From: Erwinia pyrifoliae DSM 12163
GTDB taxonomy: Bacteria; Pseudomonadota; Gammaproteobacteria; Enterobacterales; Enterobacteriaceae
Length of the DNA stretch: 53,593 nt
Direction of reading: 5' to 3'
NCBI RefSeq assembly: GCF_000026985.1
Contig: NC_017390.1
Coordinates: 1,813,692 to 1,867,284 of the forward strand
Below, one piece after another: positions 37,642 to 47,597 of this stretch (positions within the stretch are counted from its first letter, which is position 1; each line of letters begins with the position of its first letter). The notes under the pieces were generated by a model. The model was not told the origin of the DNA and made no database searches. It worked only from the letters and a program-made list of their open reading frames with translations. The translations under genes were made by a program, and so were the position numbers.

Positions 37642-38919
37642 TTAATAATTCTCTTCAACCTGTTTTTTGAACAGTTCACGGAATACCGGATAAATATCCT
37701 CCTGTTCACGGATGTGTTGAATGGCAAAATTATCGAAATTGGTCTGCAGATGTTCATATTCACGCCACAGAGTTTGATGAGCGCGGCGGGTAATCTCTAT
37801 ATAACTGTAGTAACGTACCACCGGCAAAATCTGCCGGGCCAATATTTCATGGCACAATGGCGAATCATCAGCCCAGTTATCGCCATCTGAAGCTTGCGCT
37901 GCATAAATATTCCATTGCGCGGGGTCATAGCGTTCCTTGACAACTTCATCCATTAATTTGAGCGCACTGGAAACGATGGTGCCCCCGGTTTCCTGTGAAT
38001 AGAAGAACTCCTGCTCATCCACTTCTTTTGCCTGAGTATGATGGCGGATATAAACCACATCGACGTTTTTATACGTTCTGCTTAAGAAAAGATAGAGCAG
38101 GATATAGAAACGCTTAGCCATATCTTTGGTGGCCTGGTCCATCGACCCGGAGACATCCATCAGGCAAAACATCACTGCCTGACTGGAAGGCTCCGCGCGC
38201 TTTTCAAAATTTTTGTAGCGCAAATCGAACGTATCAATAAAAGGCACGCGCTTAATACGCGCACGCAGCTCCTCTATTTCCTTACGTAACCGCTGTTCTT
38301 CCAGCAGTTGAGCGGGTTCGCTTTGTTCCACCCGCAGCAGAGAATCTTCCAATTCAGCAAGCAGACGCCGTTTACCGGCGGTCATGGCCGTGCGCCGCGC
38401 CAGCGAGTTCTGCAAGGAACGCACCACGCTGATATTTGCCGGGACGCCGTTAGCGGTGTAGCCGGCGCGGTGGGTTTTATATTCGGTAAGCTGTCGTTGC
38501 TGATTCTTCTTCAGATTCGGTAGCGCCAGGTCCTCGAATAACAGGTCCAGATATTCGTCTTTAGAGATATTGAAGACGAATTCGTCCTGTCCTTCGCCAT
38601 CTTTTCCGGCATTGCCCTGACCGCTCCCGCCTGCGCCACCGCCATGGGGGCGCTCAACGCGGTCGTTCTGCACAAAATGGTCATTGCCGGGATGAACGCG
38701 ATAGCGTTCTCCACCGCGTCCCTGATGGAAACTCGGTTCGTTAATGTCCTCTATTGGAATCGAGACGGATTCGCCGCTCTCTACGTCGGTGACCGAACGC
38801 TTATTAATGGCTCCGGAGATCGACTGTTTTATTTGCGATTTGTAGCGGCGCAAAAAACGCTGGCGATTAACCGCGCTTTTGTTTTTACCGTTAAGACGCC
38901 GATCGATAAAATAGGCCAT
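37642..38919 (-). CDS. yeaH: YeaH/YhbH family protein (UPF0229)
   Basis: A 425-residue protein, nearly the length of E. coli YeaH. N-terminal basic region ([20 protein letters not shown]), a Gly-rich linker ([13 protein letters not shown]), and a C-terminal von Willebrand-A-like domain with the MIDAS-type motif [11 protein letters not shown]. Start set at 38919 after GGGGGAGCT, giving [10 protein letters not shown]; the frame is open 13 codons upstream. Operon with yeaG 70 bases ahead. Role is linked to the YeaG kinase in nitrogen-starvation and stationary-phase responses; biochemical activity unknown. Confidence 0.95.
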   Translation of the reverse strand: MAYFIDRRLNGKNKSAVNRQRFLRRYKSQIKQSISGAINKRSVTDVESGESVSIPIEDINEPSFHQGRGGERYRVHPGNDHFVQNDRVERPHGGGAGGSGQGNAGKDGEGQDEFVFNISKDEYLDLLFEDLALPNLKKNQQRQLTEYKTHRAGYTANGVPANISVVRSLQNSLARRTAMTAGKRRLLAELEDSLLRVEQSEPAQLLEEQRLRKEIEELRARIKRVPFIDTFDLRYKNFEKRAEPSSQAVMFCLMDVSGSMDQATKDMAKRFYILLYLFLSRTYKNVDVVYIRHHTQAKEVDEQEFFYSQETGGTIVSSALKLMDEVVKERYDPAQWNIYAAQASDGDNWADDSPLCHEILARQILPVVRYYSYIEITRRAHQTLWREYEHLQTNFDNFAIQHIREQEDIYPVFRELFKKQVEENY

Positions 38920-38989
38920 AGCTCCCCCAAAATGGTTACCAACCGGGTAAGGGCACATGCCCCTTGCCCGATCGGATGCGACTGCCGGT

Positions 38990-40924
38990 TCAGGACGATT
39001 TTCTGACGCGTAAATACCATTCGCACAGCAGGCGAACCTGTTTACGGGTGTAGCCTTTTTCCATCATGCGATCGACAAAATCATCGTGTTTTTTCTGCTC
39101 GTCGGTAGACGTTTTCGCGTTAAACGAAATGACGGGCAGCAGCTCTTCGGTGTTGGAAAACATTTTTTTCTCAATCACCGTGCGCAGCTTCTCGTAGCTG
39201 GTCCAGTTAGGATTACGGCCGCTGTTATGAGCGCGGGCGCGCAACACAAAGTTGACGATTTCGTTACGGAAGTCTTTTGGATTACTGATCCCGGCCGGTT
39301 TTTCAATCTTTTCCAGCTCCGCATTCAGCGCTTCGCGGTCAAACAGTTGGCCGGTATCCGGATCGCGATATTCCTGATCCTGAATCCAGAAGTCAGCATA
39401 GGAGACGTAACGGTCGAAAATGTTTTGACCATATTCTGAATAGGACTCCAGGTAGGCAGTCTGAATTTCCTTACCAATAAATTCGGCATATTTCGGGATC
39501 AGGTAACCCTTCAGGAATTCAAGATATTTTTCAGCCTGTTCCTGTGGAAACTGCTCGCGATCTATCTGCTGTTCAAGCACATAGAACAGATGAACCGGGT
39601 TTGCTGCCACTTCGGCGTGGTCGAAATTGAATACGCGCGAAAGGATTTTGAAGGCAAAGCGCGTAGACAGCCCGTTCATCCCCTCATCCACGCCGGCGTA
39701 ATCACGGTACTCCTGATAGGATTTCGACTTAGGATCGGTATCCTTCAGGGTTTCACCGTCATAGACGCGCATTTTGGAGTAGGTGCTGGAGTTCTCTGGC
39801 TCTTTTAAGCGCGACAGGATGGAAAAGCGCGCCAGCGTTTCCAGGGTTCCCGGCGCACAGGGCGCATGCGCCAGTTCACTGTTAACCAACAATTTTTCGT
39901 AGATTTTTATCTCTTCCGAAACGCGCAGGCAGTAGGGCACCTTAACGATGTAAACGCGGTCAAGGAATGCCTCATTGTTTTTGTTATTACGGAACGTAAC
40001 CCATTCTGATTCATTCGAGTGCGCCAGAATAATCCCGTTAAAAGGCAGGGCGGAAATGCCCTCTGTGCCGTTATAGTTACCTTCCTGAGTCGCGGTAAGC
40101 AGAGGATGAAGCACCTTAATCGGCGCTTTAAACATCTCGACAAACTCCATCATTCCCTGGTTCGCCCGGCACAGCGCGCCGGAATAACCATAAGCATCAG
40201 GATCGTTCTGCGCATGATTTTCCAGCTTGCGGATATCAACTTTACCCACCAGCGCCGAGATATCCTGGTTGTTTTCATCACCCGGCTCGGTTTTGGCGAT
40301 GGCAACCTGCTCCAGTATCGACGGCCAGATTTTCACTACCTTGAAACGGGTGATATCCCCGCCGAAATCGTGCATACGCTTCGCGGCCCACGGCGACATG
40401 ATCGTACCCAGATAGCGACGGGGTACGCCATATTCTTTGTCGAGAATGTTGGCATCTTCCTGCGGGTTAAACAGGCACAGCGGATGGTCATTGACCGGAC
40501 TGCGTTCGCCGTCTGCGGTGAGCACATAAATCGGTACGCGCTGCATCAGTGATTTCAGCCGTTCAGCAAGAGAAGATTTACCCCCGCCCACCGGCCCCAG
40601 CAGATAAAGAATTTGTTTCTTCTCTTCAAGGCCCTGCGCAGCATGTTTCAGGTAGGAGACGATCTGCTCAATCGCTTCTTCCATACCATAAAACTCTTCG
40701 AACGCCGGGTAACGCGCGACGACGCGGTTGGAGAAAAGCCGTGAAAGGCGAGGCTCCAGAGCGGTGTCGACCATCACAGGTTCACCAATGGCCATTAATA
40801 GTCGTTCCGCCGCATTGGCGTATGCACTGCGATCCTGACGGCAAATAGTCAGGAATTCCTGCAGTGTGAACTCTTCGTCCTTGGCAGCTTCATAACGCTG
40901 ACGATAGTGATCGAATATATTCAT
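38990..40924 (-). CDS. yeaG: PrkA-type serine protein kinase YeaG
   Basis: A 644-residue protein, same length as E. coli YeaG. An AAA+ domain with Walker [15 protein letters not shown] (about residue 110) precedes the PrkA kinase-like C-terminal domain. Start at 40924 ([19 protein letters not shown]) as in E. coli; the open frame continues upstream to 41053 with unrelated residues. First gene of yeaGH, read from a sigma54 promoter at 41130-41146. In E. coli the operon needs NtrC and sigma54 and helps survival under sustained nitrogen starvation. Confidence 0.96.
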   Translation of the reverse strand: MNIFDHYRQRYEAAKDEEFTLQEFLTICRQDRSAYANAAERLLMAIGEPVMVDTALEPRLSRLFSNRVVARYPAFEEFYGMEEAIEQIVSYLKHAAQGLEEKKQILYLLGPVGGGKSSLAERLKSLMQRVPIYVLTADGERSPVNDHPLCLFNPQEDANILDKEYGVPRRYLGTIMSPWAAKRMHDFGGDITRFKVVKIWPSILEQVAIAKTEPGDENNQDISALVGKVDIRKLENHAQNDPDAYGYSGALCRANQGMMEFVEMFKAPIKVLHPLLTATQEGNYNGTEGISALPFNGIILAHSNESEWVTFRNNKNNEAFLDRVYIVKVPYCLRVSEEIKIYEKLLVNSELAHAPCAPGTLETLARFSILSRLKEPENSSTYSKMRVYDGETLKDTDPKSKSYQEYRDYAGVDEGMNGLSTRFAFKILSRVFNFDHAEVAANPVHLFYVLEQQIDREQFPQEQAEKYLEFLKGYLIPKYAEFIGKEIQTAYLESYSEYGQNIFDRYVSYADFWIQDQEYRDPDTGQLFDREALNAELEKIEKPAGISNPKDFRNEIVNFVLRARAHNSGRNPNWTSYEKLRTVIEKKMFSNTEELLPVISFNAKTSTDEQKKHDDFVDRMMEKGYTRKQVRLLCEWYLRVRKSS

Positions 40925-41129
40925 GGCGTTGCCCGTCCTTTTGTTTTTATACCGGAAATACTTCGCGCTGCAGGTAGGTTCGCTTCGCTTGCATGGCCGA
41001 ACCGCTTGACTTGATAAGTGGTCGGGGCTCACGGTGAAGCTGCCTTCCTGCAACCCGAATTATCGGGGTATAGCACAGATACCAGGAGCTGAAGAAATAA
41101 CCACTCCTGAAGAATTCATAGCTGAGTAC

Positions 41130-41146
41130 AGCAACCCTTATGCCAA
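41130..41146 (-). promoter_or_regulatory. Sigma54 (RpoN) promoter of yeaGH
   Basis: The minus strand reads TTGGCATAAGGGTTGCT: -24 TGGCAT and -12 TTGCT with the required five-base spacing, 15 of 17 matches to YTGGCACGRNNNTTGCW. It predicts a leader of about 190 bases. The 40925-41477 gap otherwise carries the mipA promoter region; no clear NtrC site pair was found. Confidence 0.75.
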
Positions 41147-41477
41147 CCTGGCATGATTTATAGGCCTGCTTTAAAATGAGGGTCGCCTGCTCACCGAACT
41201 GGGTAGTTCATTATTAAGCGTAGATCGCATTCAGAAAATTTCCTGAATTAGCGTAGTTTTCAATGAAATTTCAATAACAAAGTTACATTGACGCACAGCC
41301 TGAGTCTTGACTGCTGCGCCCTGACAGGATCCTGCAAGCCTCCAGTTGCTATACGGCGGCAGCGCAAATGGCTGAAAGTGAATTCAGAGTGTTACAGGTT
41401 GTATGATTCTCTGACGCAGACAACACATCCCGTTTAGAATGTCAGTCCGATTGTTATATTTATGGATTGAACAAGTT

Positions 41478-42227
41478 GTGAACCATTTCAAATTTACCGC
41501 GCTTTCTGCGTTTTTACCCTGCTGCTTAATGGCACCGCTGGCACAGGCCAATCCCTTAACGCTGGGAGGCGGGCTGCTCTACAGTCAAAGCCCGTATAAA
41601 AGTGGACAGGATCGCTACTACCCATTGCCCGTCATCAATTATGAAGGGGACAGCTTCTATATTCGTAGCCTGCAGGCGGGATATTTTTTGTGGAAAGACC
41701 CGCAGGATCAGCTGTCATTGACGGTTATTGGTTCACCGCAAAATTACGATCCCGATGATGCCGATGACGCCGATATGAAATCGCTCAACAAGCGCCGTAT
41801 GACGCTGATGGGCGGGTTGGCATATCGTCATAGCGCAGACTGGGGCATCGTACGTACCACGTTGGCAGGCGATATGCTTGATAACAGCAACGGTATTATT
41901 TGGGATGTAGCGTATCTTTATCGCTTTGAAGTCGGTCAGTTCAGCCTGACGCCAGGTATCGGAGCGCTATGGAGTAGCGCCCGGCAAAATCGCTACTATT
42001 ACGGTGTCACCCCGAATGAATCCCAACGCAGTGGTGTTGACAGTTATGATCCCGATAGCAGCTGGAGCCCTTATCTGGAGCTGAGCGCGGGATGGAAAAT
42101 AAGCGAAAACTGGAATGCCATGTTGTCCGGCCGCTATTTGCGTCCCGGTAGCGAAATTAAAGACAGCCCGATGGTTGATGAAAAGGCACAAATGCTGTTA
42201 TTCACCGGGGTGAGCTACACATTCTGA
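41478..42227 (+). CDS. mipA: MltA-interacting outer-membrane protein MipA
   Basis: A 249-residue OmpV/MipA-family beta-barrel (E. coli MipA has 248). Signal peptide NHFKFTALSAFLPCCLMAP followed by LAQA cleavage; the mature part has alternating strands, conserved YPLPVINYEGDSFYIR, LAGDMLDNSNGIIWDVAYLY and the C-terminal aromatic residue (VSYTF) of outer-membrane proteins. It scaffolds the lytic transglycosylase MltA and PBP1B. Start chosen at GTG 41478 because it aligns with E. coli and gives a normal signal peptide; ATG 41439 would add 13 residues. Neither has a strong ribosome-binding site. Confidence 0.9.
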   Translation: MNHFKFTALSAFLPCCLMAPLAQANPLTLGGGLLYSQSPYKSGQDRYYPLPVINYEGDSFYIRSLQAGYFLWKDPQDQLSLTVIGSPQNYDPDDADDADMKSLNKRRMTLMGGLAYRHSADWGIVRTTLAGDMLDNSNGIIWDVAYLYRFEVGQFSLTPGIGALWSSARQNRYYYGVTPNESQRSGVDSYDPDSSWSPYLELSAGWKISENWNAMLSGRYLRPGSEIKDSPMVDEKAQMLLFTGVSYTF

Positions 42228-42307
42228 TGGCCTGAGCGCCCGTATTCAGGGCGCATTACGCCTTTTGCATCATCGGAATGCACCAAAACAGAGCAGGGGA
42301 GAGCCTG

Positions 42308-42643
42308 ATGAGTCTACCGGTTGTCATCACTGACGGCGCAGCACGGCCTGCTATCGGCTGGGAACGTGGTTTATGGGGGAATATGCCGGACAGCCTCAGC
42401 AGCAGGTTGCCGCTTTATTAACGGGGCTGGAGATGAGCCTTACCCTGACAAACAGCGCAGAGATGTATGCCGATGGCGGTGCGGAACAGGTCGTCGGTAA
42501 CGCGCTGAACGTTCGGCACGACCGCGCCTGGCGGGTATCAACGTTTTACCCCGGGCATGCTTAATTTTCGTCGTGATGAATTGGCCCTGATTAATCAGGC
42601 ATTCCCCCCACCAGCGGCCAGGGTGGCGCTGGACATCGTTTGA
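42308..42643 (+). pseudogene. yeaE: Degraded aldo/keto reductase gene yeaE
   Basis: Three separate fragments match E. coli YeaE in order. Frame 1 from ATG 42308 gives MSLPVV and stops early; the frame from 42373 gives MGEYAGQPQQQVAAL and the catalytic Tyr block AEMYADGGAEQVVGNAL, stopping at 42564; from about 42566 a third piece gives RRDELALINQAFPPPAARVA and LDIV with a stop at 42641-42643, the C-terminus of YeaE. About 190 central residues are deleted and frames are broken, so no enzyme can be made. The locus between mipA and yeaD is where E. coli has yeaE. Confidence 0.9.
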
Positions 42644-42743
42644 CTCCCCTGGCGGCCTTAGCGGCTTAACGGCACTACAGTTTCTGCATTCCGGGGCGTA
42701 TTCACTCAGGATTGGGCTGGGTTGTGTATACGCCCGGCAAACT

Positions 42744-43622
42744 TCACTTTTTTCGACGAACCCTGAAGGTGGTTGCCAGTCGGGCTGGCCTGTCGTCGCT
42801 GCTGATCATTGGCTGACTGATATGCGCCGTTTCGACACAAACCATGGTTTTATATCCGTCATTGGCCATATCGGCCATGCTACATGATAACGCGGGTCCC
42901 GGATTCCATGTGACAACGTCACTGTGGTAATGGTGATGCACTTCAATCACCCGCTCTCCGCTGTTATCGCTAATGACGCTGCAATCGTCAGGCTGCGTGT
43001 AAGTACGGTCGGTGCGCTGAGGATAGGTTTGTACGCCGTCGTCAGACGTTCCCGTCACCCCATCTTTGACTTTATCAATATAACCCGGCCCCAGGCCACT
43101 GACCGAAACGCCGCCGATATCCGCCACGGCGAAGTAACTGTGCAGTGCGGCAGTTGACTCAAATGCACCATGTGCTTCAAGTTCAATCTCACAGTGTTCG
43201 CCAAAGCGGAACCGGGCAAACAGGGTAAAATCGTGTGGCCATAACTTCCTGGTTCTCTCGCTGCTTTTCAATACCAGCGTCAACATGACGCACTGTTCGT
43301 TCTCATCATGTGCAAAAAGCTCCCAGGGCAGATGACGGGCAAAGCCATGTGCCGGCTCGCCGGCCGGGCCAAACCAGGGCCAACAAACAGGCACACCGCC
43401 GCGAATCGCTTTTCCGTCACGCAGAGGAGTTTTATCGCTAAGCCAGATAACGGGCTTTTCACCCGTGGGCTGCCAGGCAATCAGCTGGGCGCCCTGAAGG
43501 GTAACGGCCGCGCGTACTTTGGGATGGGTGATGACAATGACCGGTAACTCGCCCAGCTGGCGCTGTGAGAGGTAGGGGGTCAACGGGTTAAGCACAGGCA
43601 GGGAGAATATGTTCTCGTTCAT
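42744..43622 (-). CDS. yeaD: D-hexose-6-phosphate mutarotase YeaD
   Basis: A 292-residue aldose-1-epimerase-like protein equilibrating glucose-6-phosphate anomers. Family motifs are GVPVCWPWFGPAG (phosphosugar region), HGFARHLPWEL and the catalytic region LHSYFAVADI; a conserved Glu is expected in VEVHHHY-type segment VIEVHHHYHSDVVTWNPG. Start set at ATG 43622 (MNENIFSLPVL) preceded by GGAGGCTG. It follows gapA on the same strand after a strong terminator, as in E. coli, so it may have read-through or its own promoter. Confidence 0.94.
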   Translation of the reverse strand: MNENIFSLPVLNPLTPYLSQRQLGELPVIVITHPKVRAAVTLQGAQLIAWQPTGEKPVIWLSDKTPLRDGKAIRGGVPVCWPWFGPAGEPAHGFARHLPWELFAHDENEQCVMLTLVLKSSERTRKLWPHDFTLFARFRFGEHCEIELEAHGAFESTAALHSYFAVADIGGVSVSGLGPGYIDKVKDGVTGTSDDGVQTYPQRTDRTYTQPDDCSVISDNSGERVIEVHHHYHSDVVTWNPGPALSCSMADMANDGYKTMVCVETAHISQPMISSDDRPARLATTFRVRRKK

Positions 43623-43647
43623 CAGACAGCCTCCAGAATTAAGCGAC

Positions 43648-43672
43648 AAAAAAGGGCGACATGCGTCGCCCT
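43648..43672 (-). terminator. Rho-independent terminator of gapA
   Basis: Minus-strand stem AGGGCGAC / GTCGCCCT with a GCAT loop, then six Ts. It lies between the gapA stop and the yeaD start. Confidence 0.88.
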
Positions 43673-43735
43673 CAGGTTTGTTCCACATCCAGCCTTAAAC
43701 TGCCTTAAGTCTTGCCAGTTTATGCGGCTGATAAC

Positions 43736-44802
<1,067 letters not shown>

Positions 44803-44935
44803 GCGGAATCGTGTCAATAGTTGCGACAAATCAACCAGAGATCAGGAATTATTCAACATAAAACCGGTTTCTTAACGAATGGCAGGACTGATTTTGGGGC
44901 AGTTTGTTCTTTTCTAAAGGGGGCAAGCTCTGAAT

Positions 44936-44951
44936 GGTGATCTGCATCACA
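44936..44951. promoter_or_regulatory. CRP-binding site between gapA and msrB
   Basis: GGTGA-TCTGCA-TCACA matches the CRP consensus TGTGA-N6-TCACA at 9 of 10 core positions. It lies 205 bases before gapA and 119 before divergent msrB; E. coli gapA is known to respond to CRP. The rest of 44732-45069 holds the two promoter regions and no gene. Confidence 0.65.
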
Positions 44952-45069
44952 ATTTTAAGTCTGGCCACAAAAGCTTGCCGGGCGATCACAAAAAATCCAC
45001 CTGACGTTGTTAAGTGTTTGTTAGAATATGAGTTGTAATTGACGGATTAACCTGGTCAGAGAGTTGAAT

Positions 45070-45480
45070 ATGGCTAATGAAGACACCTCTTTTTCATCCG
45101 AAAACGCCTTAACTGAAATGCAGCACTATGTGACGCAACAGCGTGGCACCGAGCCTCCGTACTCCGGCAAGCTGCTGCACAACAAAAGCGACGGCATTTA
45201 CCATTGTCTGGTTTGCCGGGCGTCGCTGTTCTTGTCGGGGGCTAAATATGATTCTGGCTGCGGCTGGCCCAGCTTTTATCAGCCCTACAGCGACGAGGCT
45301 ATCCGCTATCTGGAGGATAACACTCACGGCATGCAGCGCATTGAAATCCGCTGTGGCAGTTGTGACGCGCATCTCGGCCATGTTTTCCCGGATGGCCCGC
45401 AGCCAACAGGCGAACGCTTTTGTGTTAATTCAGCCTCGCTGAGTTTTACCGATGACGATGGCAATAAAACGCCGGGCTAA
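45070..45480 (+). CDS. msrB: Peptide-methionine (R)-S-oxide reductase MsrB
   Basis: A 136-residue enzyme repairing protein-bound methionine-R-sulfoxide. Zinc ligands are Cys46/Cys49 (HCLVC) and Cys95/Cys98 (RCGSC); the catalytic Cys118 lies in [11 protein letters not shown], and the resolving-type Cys64 in [10 protein letters not shown]. Start at ATG 45070 (MANEDTSF), 6 bases after an in-frame TTG. Operon with yeaC, 9 bases downstream. Divergent from gapA, as in E. coli. Confidence 0.96.
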   Translation: MANEDTSFSSENALTEMQHYVTQQRGTEPPYSGKLLHNKSDGIYHCLVCRASLFLSGAKYDSGCGWPSFYQPYSDEAIRYLEDNTHGMQRIEIRCGSCDAHLGHVFPDGPQPTGERFCVNSASLSFTDDDGNKTPG

Positions 45481-45489
45481 GGAGTCATG

Positions 45490-45768
45490 ATGGAACTGGA
45501 TGAAATGATCGCCGGCATGACGTCGGAGGTGTATCAGCGCCTGGTCACCGCCGTAGAAACCGGCAAATGGGCCGATGGCGTTGCGCTGACGCCGGAGCAA
45601 AAAGAGCATAGCCTGCAGCTGGTGCTACTCTGGCAGGCGCGAAACAATGACAACCCGCAACATATGAGTGTGGCAAAGGGCGGGGAGATAGTGATGAAAA
45701 GCAAAAAGCAGCTGAAAGAGGAGTTCGGCATCTGCGACGAGGCGGTGACGCGCATCAGGCTCCAGTAA
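45490..45768 (+). CDS. yeaC: YeaC family protein (DUF1315)
   Basis: A 92-residue protein matching E. coli YeaC, with conserved VYQRLVTAVETGKWADGVAL and LVLLWQARNND. Function unknown; small cytoplasmic protein. I chose the second ATG (45490), better placed after AAGGAGTC and aligned with E. coli; the first tandem ATG is at 45487. Coupled to msrB. Confidence 0.92.
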   Translation: MELDEMIAGMTSEVYQRLVTAVETGKWADGVALTPEQKEHSLQLVLLWQARNNDNPQHMSVAKGGEIVMKSKKQLKEEFGICDEAVTRIRLQ

Positions 45769-45804
45769 ATGATCCCTGCAGGGATGAGTTAGCGCAGCCA
45801 AAGA

Positions 45805-45826
45805 GGGGTCAGCCAGTTCCGACCCC
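45805..45826. terminator. Hairpin between convergent yeaC and pncA
   Basis: GGGGTC / GACCCC with a 10-base loop in the short gap between the stops. A separate perfect palindrome ATCCCTGCAGGGAT lies at 45772-45785. Neither is followed by a long T run. Confidence 0.35.
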
Positions 45827-45839
45827 GCCCTGCACAGGG

Positions 45840-46454
45840 TTAAATGAGGATCGCACCTGCCTGAGTCATAGATAGCAGGGCATTGTCACTGTCGTCAGGA
45901 TGCAGATTAACGCCCCGGCAGCCTGCTGTCACCACCGTCACCCGGTAGCCCAGAGCCAGTGCGTCCAGCACGCTAAATTTCACGCAGTAATCGGTCGCCA
46001 GGCCCATTACGGTCAGGGCAGTAATGCCAAGCTCACTCAGCCAGCCGTGTAACAGCGTCTGATGGCGCTGGCCATTATCATAAAATGCACTGTAGCTATC
46101 AATTTCTGCATTCTCACCTTTGTGCACCAGCAGGCTGATTGCCGCGCGATCGAGCAAAGGATGCAGCTGCGCACCGTGGCTATGCTGCACGCAATGATCC
46201 GGCCACCAGATCTGGGGTAAGCCGTTTAAATCGCCCTGGGTTCCCACTATAGTCCCGGCGTTGGAGGCAAAACTGCCATGCCCTGCAGGATGCCAGTCGA
46301 GGGTGGCGATCACCGTCTCGCCACGCCGCTGGAAATCGGCAGCAAGGCGGTTAGCGACGGCAATGGTCTGATCCCCTTCGCTGACGGCCAACGCCCCGCC
46401 GGGACAAAAGTCATTTTGCAGGTCTATCAATAATAGTGCCTGACGTATGCTCAT
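45840..46454 (-). CDS. pncA: Nicotinamidase/pyrazinamidase PncA
   Basis: A 204-residue isochorismatase-fold amidase that converts nicotinamide to nicotinate in NAD salvage. Catalytic triad Asp11 (LLIDLQNDF), Lys112 (LVHKGEN) and Cys157 (GLATDYCVKF); metal ligands Asp53 and His55 in TLDWHPAGHGSF. Its start lies 7 bases after the ansA stop, so the two form an operon, as in E. coli. Confidence 0.95.
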   Translation of the reverse strand: MSIRQALLLIDLQNDFCPGGALAVSEGDQTIAVANRLAADFQRRGETVIATLDWHPAGHGSFASNAGTIVGTQGDLNGLPQIWWPDHCVQHSHGAQLHPLLDRAAISLLVHKGENAEIDSYSAFYDNGQRHQTLLHGWLSELGITALTVMGLATDYCVKFSVLDALALGYRVTVVTAGCRGVNLHPDDSDNALLSMTQAGAILI

Positions 46455-46461
46455 GGTTGCC

Positions 46462-47475
46462 TCAATCCGGGGTCAGTTCGCCACGCAGATTCTGCTTCAT
46501 CAGCTGGCGGATTTCATCGCTGGTCAGATCCTGGCTCAGCAGGTAGTGCAGCTTGGTCAGCGTGGCTTCAACGGTCAGATCTGCGCCGCTCACCACACCT
46601 GCATGTGCCAACGCATTTCCGGTGGCGTAACCGCCCATATTGACCTTGCCGGAGATACACTGGGTCAGATTCACCACCACGATGCCGCGCCCGGTGGCGT
46701 CTTTAAGCTCCTGAAGAAACGCCTTATTCTGTGGCGCGTTACCCACGCCGTAAGAGCGCAGGATCAGCGCTTTAACCGGCTGCTGAAGAAAATTGCGCAC
46801 CACTTCGGCCGAAATGCCGGGATAGAGGGTAACCACCCCGATAGGCTGCGGGGTGATCGGGTGCACCACCAATTCACCCTCGCCAGCAGGAGCCGGAGGG
46901 GTATTGAGACGACGAATATGGATACCCGCTTCCAGCAGCGGTGGCAGATTGGGCGAGGCGAAAGCGTTAAAACCGTCGGCATGTGCCTTGGTGGTGCGGT
47001 TGCCACGATACAGGGTGTTATTGAAAAACAGCGTGACTTCATTAATCGGGTAGTTGGCGGCAACGAATAACGAATTCAGCAAATTCTGCTGCCCGTCGGA
47101 ACGCAGCTGTTCAAGCGGTATCTGTGACCCTGTCACGATAACCGGCCTGGCGAGGTTTTCCAGCATAAATGAGAGAGCCGAGGCGGTAAACGCCATGGTG
47201 TCAGTACCGTGCAGGATAACAAAACCGTCGTAGCGATCGTAGTTTTGCTTTATATCATCGGCGATGGTCTGCCAGTCTTGCGGCGTCATATCTGACGAAT
47301 CAATCAAAGGCTGATATTCATGGATGGTGAAATCAGGCATTTCTGGCCGGTGAAACTCGGGCATATTGGCCAGCTGTTTCTGCAGATGGCCGGAAACCGG
47401 AATAAAGCCATGCTCGGAGCGCTGCATGCCGATGGTCCCGCCAGTATAGGCGACGTAAATGGATTTCTTTTGCAT
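46462..47475 (-). CDS. ansA: Cytoplasmic L-asparaginase I
   Basis: A 337-residue type I asparaginase hydrolysing L-asparagine to aspartate and ammonia. First catalytic Thr region is AYTGGTIGM at the N-terminus, second is VILHGTDTMAFTASAL (Thr-Asp of HGTDT). No signal peptide, in line with the cytoplasmic isoenzyme. First gene of ansA-pncA. Confidence 0.96.
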   Translation of the reverse strand: MQKKSIYVAYTGGTIGMQRSEHGFIPVSGHLQKQLANMPEFHRPEMPDFTIHEYQPLIDSSDMTPQDWQTIADDIKQNYDRYDGFVILHGTDTMAFTASALSFMLENLARPVIVTGSQIPLEQLRSDGQQNLLNSLFVAANYPINEVTLFFNNTLYRGNRTTKAHADGFNAFASPNLPPLLEAGIHIRRLNTPPAPAGEGELVVHPITPQPIGVVTLYPGISAEVVRNFLQQPVKALILRSYGVGNAPQNKAFLQELKDATGRGIVVVNLTQCISGKVNMGGYATGNALAHAGVVSGADLTVEATLTKLHYLLSQDLTSDEIRQLMKQNLRGELTPD

Positions 47476-47532
47476 TGGTAAACTCAGGAATGCCTCAAAG
47501 AGCGCAGTATAATGGTAAACAGGGTTGGAAGC

Positions 47533-47556
47533 AGCCCGACCAGCGATGGCCGGGCT
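47533..47556 (-). terminator. Hairpin downstream of sppA
   Basis: AGCCCGACC / GGCCGGGCT imperfect 9-bp stem with a 6-base loop, 42 bases after the sppA stop; no T run follows. Confidence 0.35.
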
Positions 47557-47597
47557 AAGGTGACGTCACACAATGGAATGATGTACGACGCTGCCCG

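Noticed and set aside
40019..40552. 177-codon plus-strand frame opposite yeaG
   Set aside because: Shadow of yeaG, whose Walker A and length are conserved.
45772..45785. Perfect 14-base palindrome after yeaC as an operator
   Set aside because: No known regulator matches and it lies downstream of genes; it may only be part of a terminator structure.
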